64,000 nucleotides of DNA from JAHCHG01 sp041394845. GTDB taxonomy: Bacteria; Acidobacteriota; Blastocatellia; Pyrinomonadales; Pyrinomonadaceae. Below are positions 62,088 through 64,000 of this stretch, piece by piece; the stretch's first letter is position 1; each line of letters opens with the position of its first letter. Location of the stretch: the NCBI GenBank assembly GCA_041394845.1, contig JAWKHL010000006.1, forward strand, positions 248,001 through 312,000. Direction: 5' to 3'. Position numbers and translations under genes: made by a program. The notes under the pieces are model-generated. The model was given only the letters and a program-made list of their open reading frames with translations. It did no database searches and was not told the origin of the DNA.

Positions 62088-62633
62088 TTGAAATTCCTGC
62101 AAATTTCACTGACCATCATGATTTTCGGTCTCGGCGTTTTCGCCCAGACGAAACAGGAAAAACCGGATTTTAGCGGCACCTGGATCCTGAACCAGGAAAC
62201 CAGTTCGCCGGATTCGAAAACGCTGGAAAATTACGAAGATTTCCGGCTTGTAATTTCTCACAAAGATCCGGAAATAACGATCAGGAAAAGCTATCTCTAC
62301 AAAAACAAACCTCTTTCATACGAGATAATCTTGTTTACCGACAAAAGAAAAGAGGTCAATAAAACTCCCCTGACGCCCGAACAGTTTTCGGAGATCGAGT
62401 CGCAAACCTTTTGGCGGAAGAAAACTCTTTTCAGAAAATACGAGAGCCCGGCAACCGGCAACACCGTTCGGCTGATCTACGAAAAATACAGCTTGTCGGA
62501 TGACGGGAAAACCCTGACGATCTCCACCGAAAACCGAATTTTCCGCTCCGGAAACAACTCTGGTTTGGGACGTTCAACCTCAAGCAGTTCCTTCGCCCCC
62601 GGCCGAAAACTCGTTTTTACCAAACAAACTTAG
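62088..62633 (+). CDS. Secreted lipocalin-like protein of unknown function
   Basis: 181 residues from TTG at 62088, chosen for GGAGGG 9 nt upstream and because the signal peptide (KFLQISLTIMIFGLGVFAQ) starts there. FSGTWILNQETS at the mature N-terminus and the alternating strands fit a lipocalin-like barrel, a fold common in secreted acidobacterial proteins. Ser-rich end. No partner gene. Confidence 0.75.
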   Translation: MKFLQISLTIMIFGLGVFAQTKQEKPDFSGTWILNQETSSPDSKTLENYEDFRLVISHKDPEITIRKSYLYKNKPLSYEIILFTDKRKEVNKTPLTPEQFSEIESQTFWRKKTLFRKYESPATGNTVRLIYEKYSLSDDGKTLTISTENRIFRSGNNSGLGRSTSSSSFAPGRKLVFTKQT

Positions 62634-62774
62634 CGAGGCGCCGCCGCGGGCGGTTCTCCGGCCGAGAGAGGAAAAAAATGCTTTTTAGCGATACAGTCTG
62701 AGCCTAGTATCTTGTCGGAATGTTCGGGAGCCGTCCATCCGGACGGATTTTATAAAAGATGATCCGATCCCTAC

Positions 62775-63209
62775 TCATTTGGCCGTTCCGACGACCTCGA
62801 AATCCGCGCTTTGGGCCAATTTGCCATCGAGGAAAATATCGACCCGATACCGGCCCACGTGCCAGACTTTGGCGGGCGAGGCTTTGAAATTGACCCGGTT
62901 GTCTTCGTCGCCGGTCTTGAAACTGACCTTAACGATCTTCGAATCGGGCTTCAAGCCTTCGGCCTTGACGGCGACGACCTCCATCTTGACGGCGACCGCT
63001 CCGGGGCGGTCGAAGAGAACCGAACAATGGATCGGAATATCGTTCGGAGAAAACATTTTGGTTTCTTCGCCGAAATCCCCGTTCCCGTCATCGCGGGCGA
63101 GGGACAGTTCGGCCACATCCGGGGGAGAAGCGGGTTGATTTTGCTCGGTTTGTCCGAACAGATTGAAAGAGAAAAAAGCGCACAAAAAGAGTGTAAAAAT
63201 GATTTTCAA
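62775..63209 (-). CDS. Secreted protein of unknown function
   Basis: 144 residues from TTG at 63209, chosen for GGAGG 7 nt upstream; the longer frame to 63332 lacks a site and puts the signal peptide inside. Signal peptide KIIFTLFLCAFFSFNLFGQ. The domain is an immunoglobulin-like beta sandwich by its strand pattern (VAVKMEVVAVKAEG ... WHVGRYRVDIFLDGK). Function unknown. Confidence 0.7.
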   Translation of the reverse strand: MKIIFTLFLCAFFSFNLFGQTEQNQPASPPDVAELSLARDDGNGDFGEETKMFSPNDIPIHCSVLFDRPGAVAVKMEVVAVKAEGLKPDSKIVKVSFKTGDEDNRVNFKASPAKVWHVGRYRVDIFLDGKLAQSADFEVVGTAK

Positions 63210-63372
63210 AGCGGGCCTCCGTTTTTTTTGTTCTTCCAAACGCTTTGAGTTACCAACTCCCCTGATGGTTGTATCGGGGACGGCAAAAACCCGGGATTTT
63301 TGCGCCATTTGTGAAGTCGAAACTGCTCCCAAAAAAGAAGAACTTTTTCCGCTTGTTTTTTGAATTATTCAG

Positions 63373-63449
63373 GAAGTGAGCAGTAAGCAGTGAGCAGCAA
63401 GAGAACAAGCAGGCAAATCCAAAATCCGAAATCTAAAATCCGAAATGGA
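63373..63449. repeat. Eleven-unit heptad array beside tRNA-Ser
   Basis: Strict 7-base register over 77 nt: GAAGTGA, GCAGTAA, GCAGTGA, GCAGCAA, GAGAACA, AGCAGGC, AAATCCA, AAATCCG, AAATCTA, AAATCCG, AAATGGA. Two heptad families share one register. It ends one base before the tRNA 3' end. Confidence 0.8.
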
Positions 63450-63450
63450 A

Positions 63451-63537
63451 TTGGCGGAGAGGACAGGACTCGAACCTGCAAGCCCGCAAGGGCGGCGGTT
63501 TTCAAGACCGCTGCATTACCAATTATGCTACCTCTCC
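63451..63537 (-). tRNA. tRNA-Ser (UGA)
   Basis: On the minus strand: acceptor GGAGAGG pairs with CCTCTCC, then G and encoded CCA; anticodon stem GCGGT/ACCGC around CTTGAAA gives anticodon UGA; a long variable arm and TTCGAGT loop fit the class II serine tRNA. 87 nt with CCA. Confidence 0.95.
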
Positions 63538-63602
63538 GCACTTCGCCTCGGCGAATTGAAAATATACCGTAAAACGGTGCGGGAAACAAACCGGGCGGGA
63601 AA

Positions 63603-64000
63603 TTAATTGGCCTCTTTTTCCTTCCCGGCGGTCTTTTGATCGGCGAACTGACGTTTCAATTCCTCGCGAACGGCGGCGACGCCCTTTTTGCCGGCGACCT
63701 TGAGTTCGACGAAACCATTGCGGTTGACGACGATGTGCATCGGAAAAGGGACGTAGAGAGAGCCGTCCTCCTGCGTCTCGCCGTAATTGAAAAGCATCAT
63801 CTGACCGGCGCCCGGAACAATCCGGTAATGAAACGGTTTTTCCTTCAAAAAATCGTCCAGATCTTTCCCGCTGTCGGTCGTCAACCCCAAAAAGACAACA
63901 TCCTTTCCTTTGTACTCTTCGACGATCTCATTGAGTTCCGGTATCTCGGCGCGGCACGGCGGACAACCGACATACCAGAAATTGTAAACCACCACCTTGC
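63603..64000 (-). CDS. TlpA-like thioredoxin-family protein, cut by the right edge
   Basis: 132 residues are visible. The frame continues past 64000 (K-V-V-V-Y-N-F-W at the edge). The redox motif is WYVGCPPCRAE, a CPPC site, in the thioredoxin fold; TLTTDSG and IVVNRNGFVELK are later fold elements. Such proteins are usually membrane-anchored, periplasmic and reduce cytochrome c or act as oxidoreductases; the N-terminal part is missing. Ends in a Lys-rich tail. Confidence 0.9.
   Translation of the reverse strand, partial: KVVVYNFWYVGCPPCRAEIPELNEIVEEYKGKDVVFLGLTTDSGKDLDDFLKEKPFHYRIVPGAGQMMLFNYGETQEDGSLYVPFPMHIVVNRNGFVELKVAGKKGVAAVREELKRQFADQKTAGKEKEAN

Overview
The window reads as chromosome from a mesophilic member of the Acidobacteriota, most likely class Blastocatellia (Pyrinomonadaceae-like). 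The grounds are family habits rather than a marker gene. There are FG-GAP/VCBS repeats of the 'DFDGDGKAD..VFRP..G.WY' type on secreted proteins, zinc-ribbon/TonB-C proteins with Pro-Thr linkers, an ankyrin protein with an N-terminal SPC..W..M/FC..C domain, and a DUF5777 barrel beside a CxxCH 'choice-of-anchor' protein. Codon use looks uniform, with moderately high GC in genes and AT-rich intergenic stretches. No rRNA, CRISPR array or prophage was seen; there is one tRNA (Ser, UGA).

Layout. 1-7.5 kb: the N-terminus of a ScoMcrA-type SRA protein, two tandem secreted M4 (thermolysin-like) peptidases and a secreted reprolysin-like peptidase with FG-GAP repeats. 7.6-11 kb: a Nudix hydrolase, two tandem orotate-phosphoribosyltransferase-like proteins and an acyltransferase. 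11.2-16.8 kb: a TPR-CHAT (caspase-like) protein, a secreted S8 peptidase, an ECF sigma factor and a small zinc-finger (zf-HC2) protein. 16.9-22.2 kb: an electron-transfer operon (Rieske protein, cytochrome b fused to cytochrome c, a small cytochrome c, a heme-site Reeler-like FG-GAP protein, a beta-barrel). 22.3-25.5 kb: MOSC protein, recR, ybaB and a MocR regulator whose start codon carries a fresh IS4-family insertion (25539-26712, 9-bp target duplication). 26.8-35 kb: small enzymes, a paralogous membrane-protein pair, a UvrD-type helicase, a BrnT/BrnA toxin-antitoxin pair and an ankyrin protein. 35.1-41.4 kb: a TetR-controlled efflux operon of the ybhGFSR type. 41.6-64 kb: carotenoid-type oxidoreductases, an aminotransferase, paired TonB-C proteins, a cytosolic zinc-ribbon S8 peptidase, patatin, a lone adenine methyltransferase, an RRM protein, M1 aminopeptidase, a CvpA-CAP fusion, lipoproteins, tRNA-Ser and a TlpA-like thioredoxin cut by the right edge.

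The strongest candidate for an undescribed system is 11.2-22.2 kb. The TPR-CHAT protease, S8 peptidase, sigma factor and zinc-finger protein form one cluster. An identical-geometry promoter motif (ATGTATTTTTT, then GACT starting exactly 24 nt from the motif's first base) lies before the S8 gene, the zinc-finger gene and the Rieske operon. This suggests that the ECF sigma factor drives its own partner, the secreted protease and the electron-transfer operon, with the CHAT protease as a possible trigger. It resembles the TPR-CHAT/sigma-factor logic known from type III-E CRISPR systems, but without CRISPR. The cytochrome b of that operon lacks one axial heme histidine and the PEWY quinol-site motif.

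A second theme is intergenic heptanucleotide repeats (AAATCCA, GTGATGG, CAGTGAG, CGATCAA, GAGATTT types), often arranged as hairpins and often touching start or stop codons. They resemble the short tandem heptamers of cyanobacteria.
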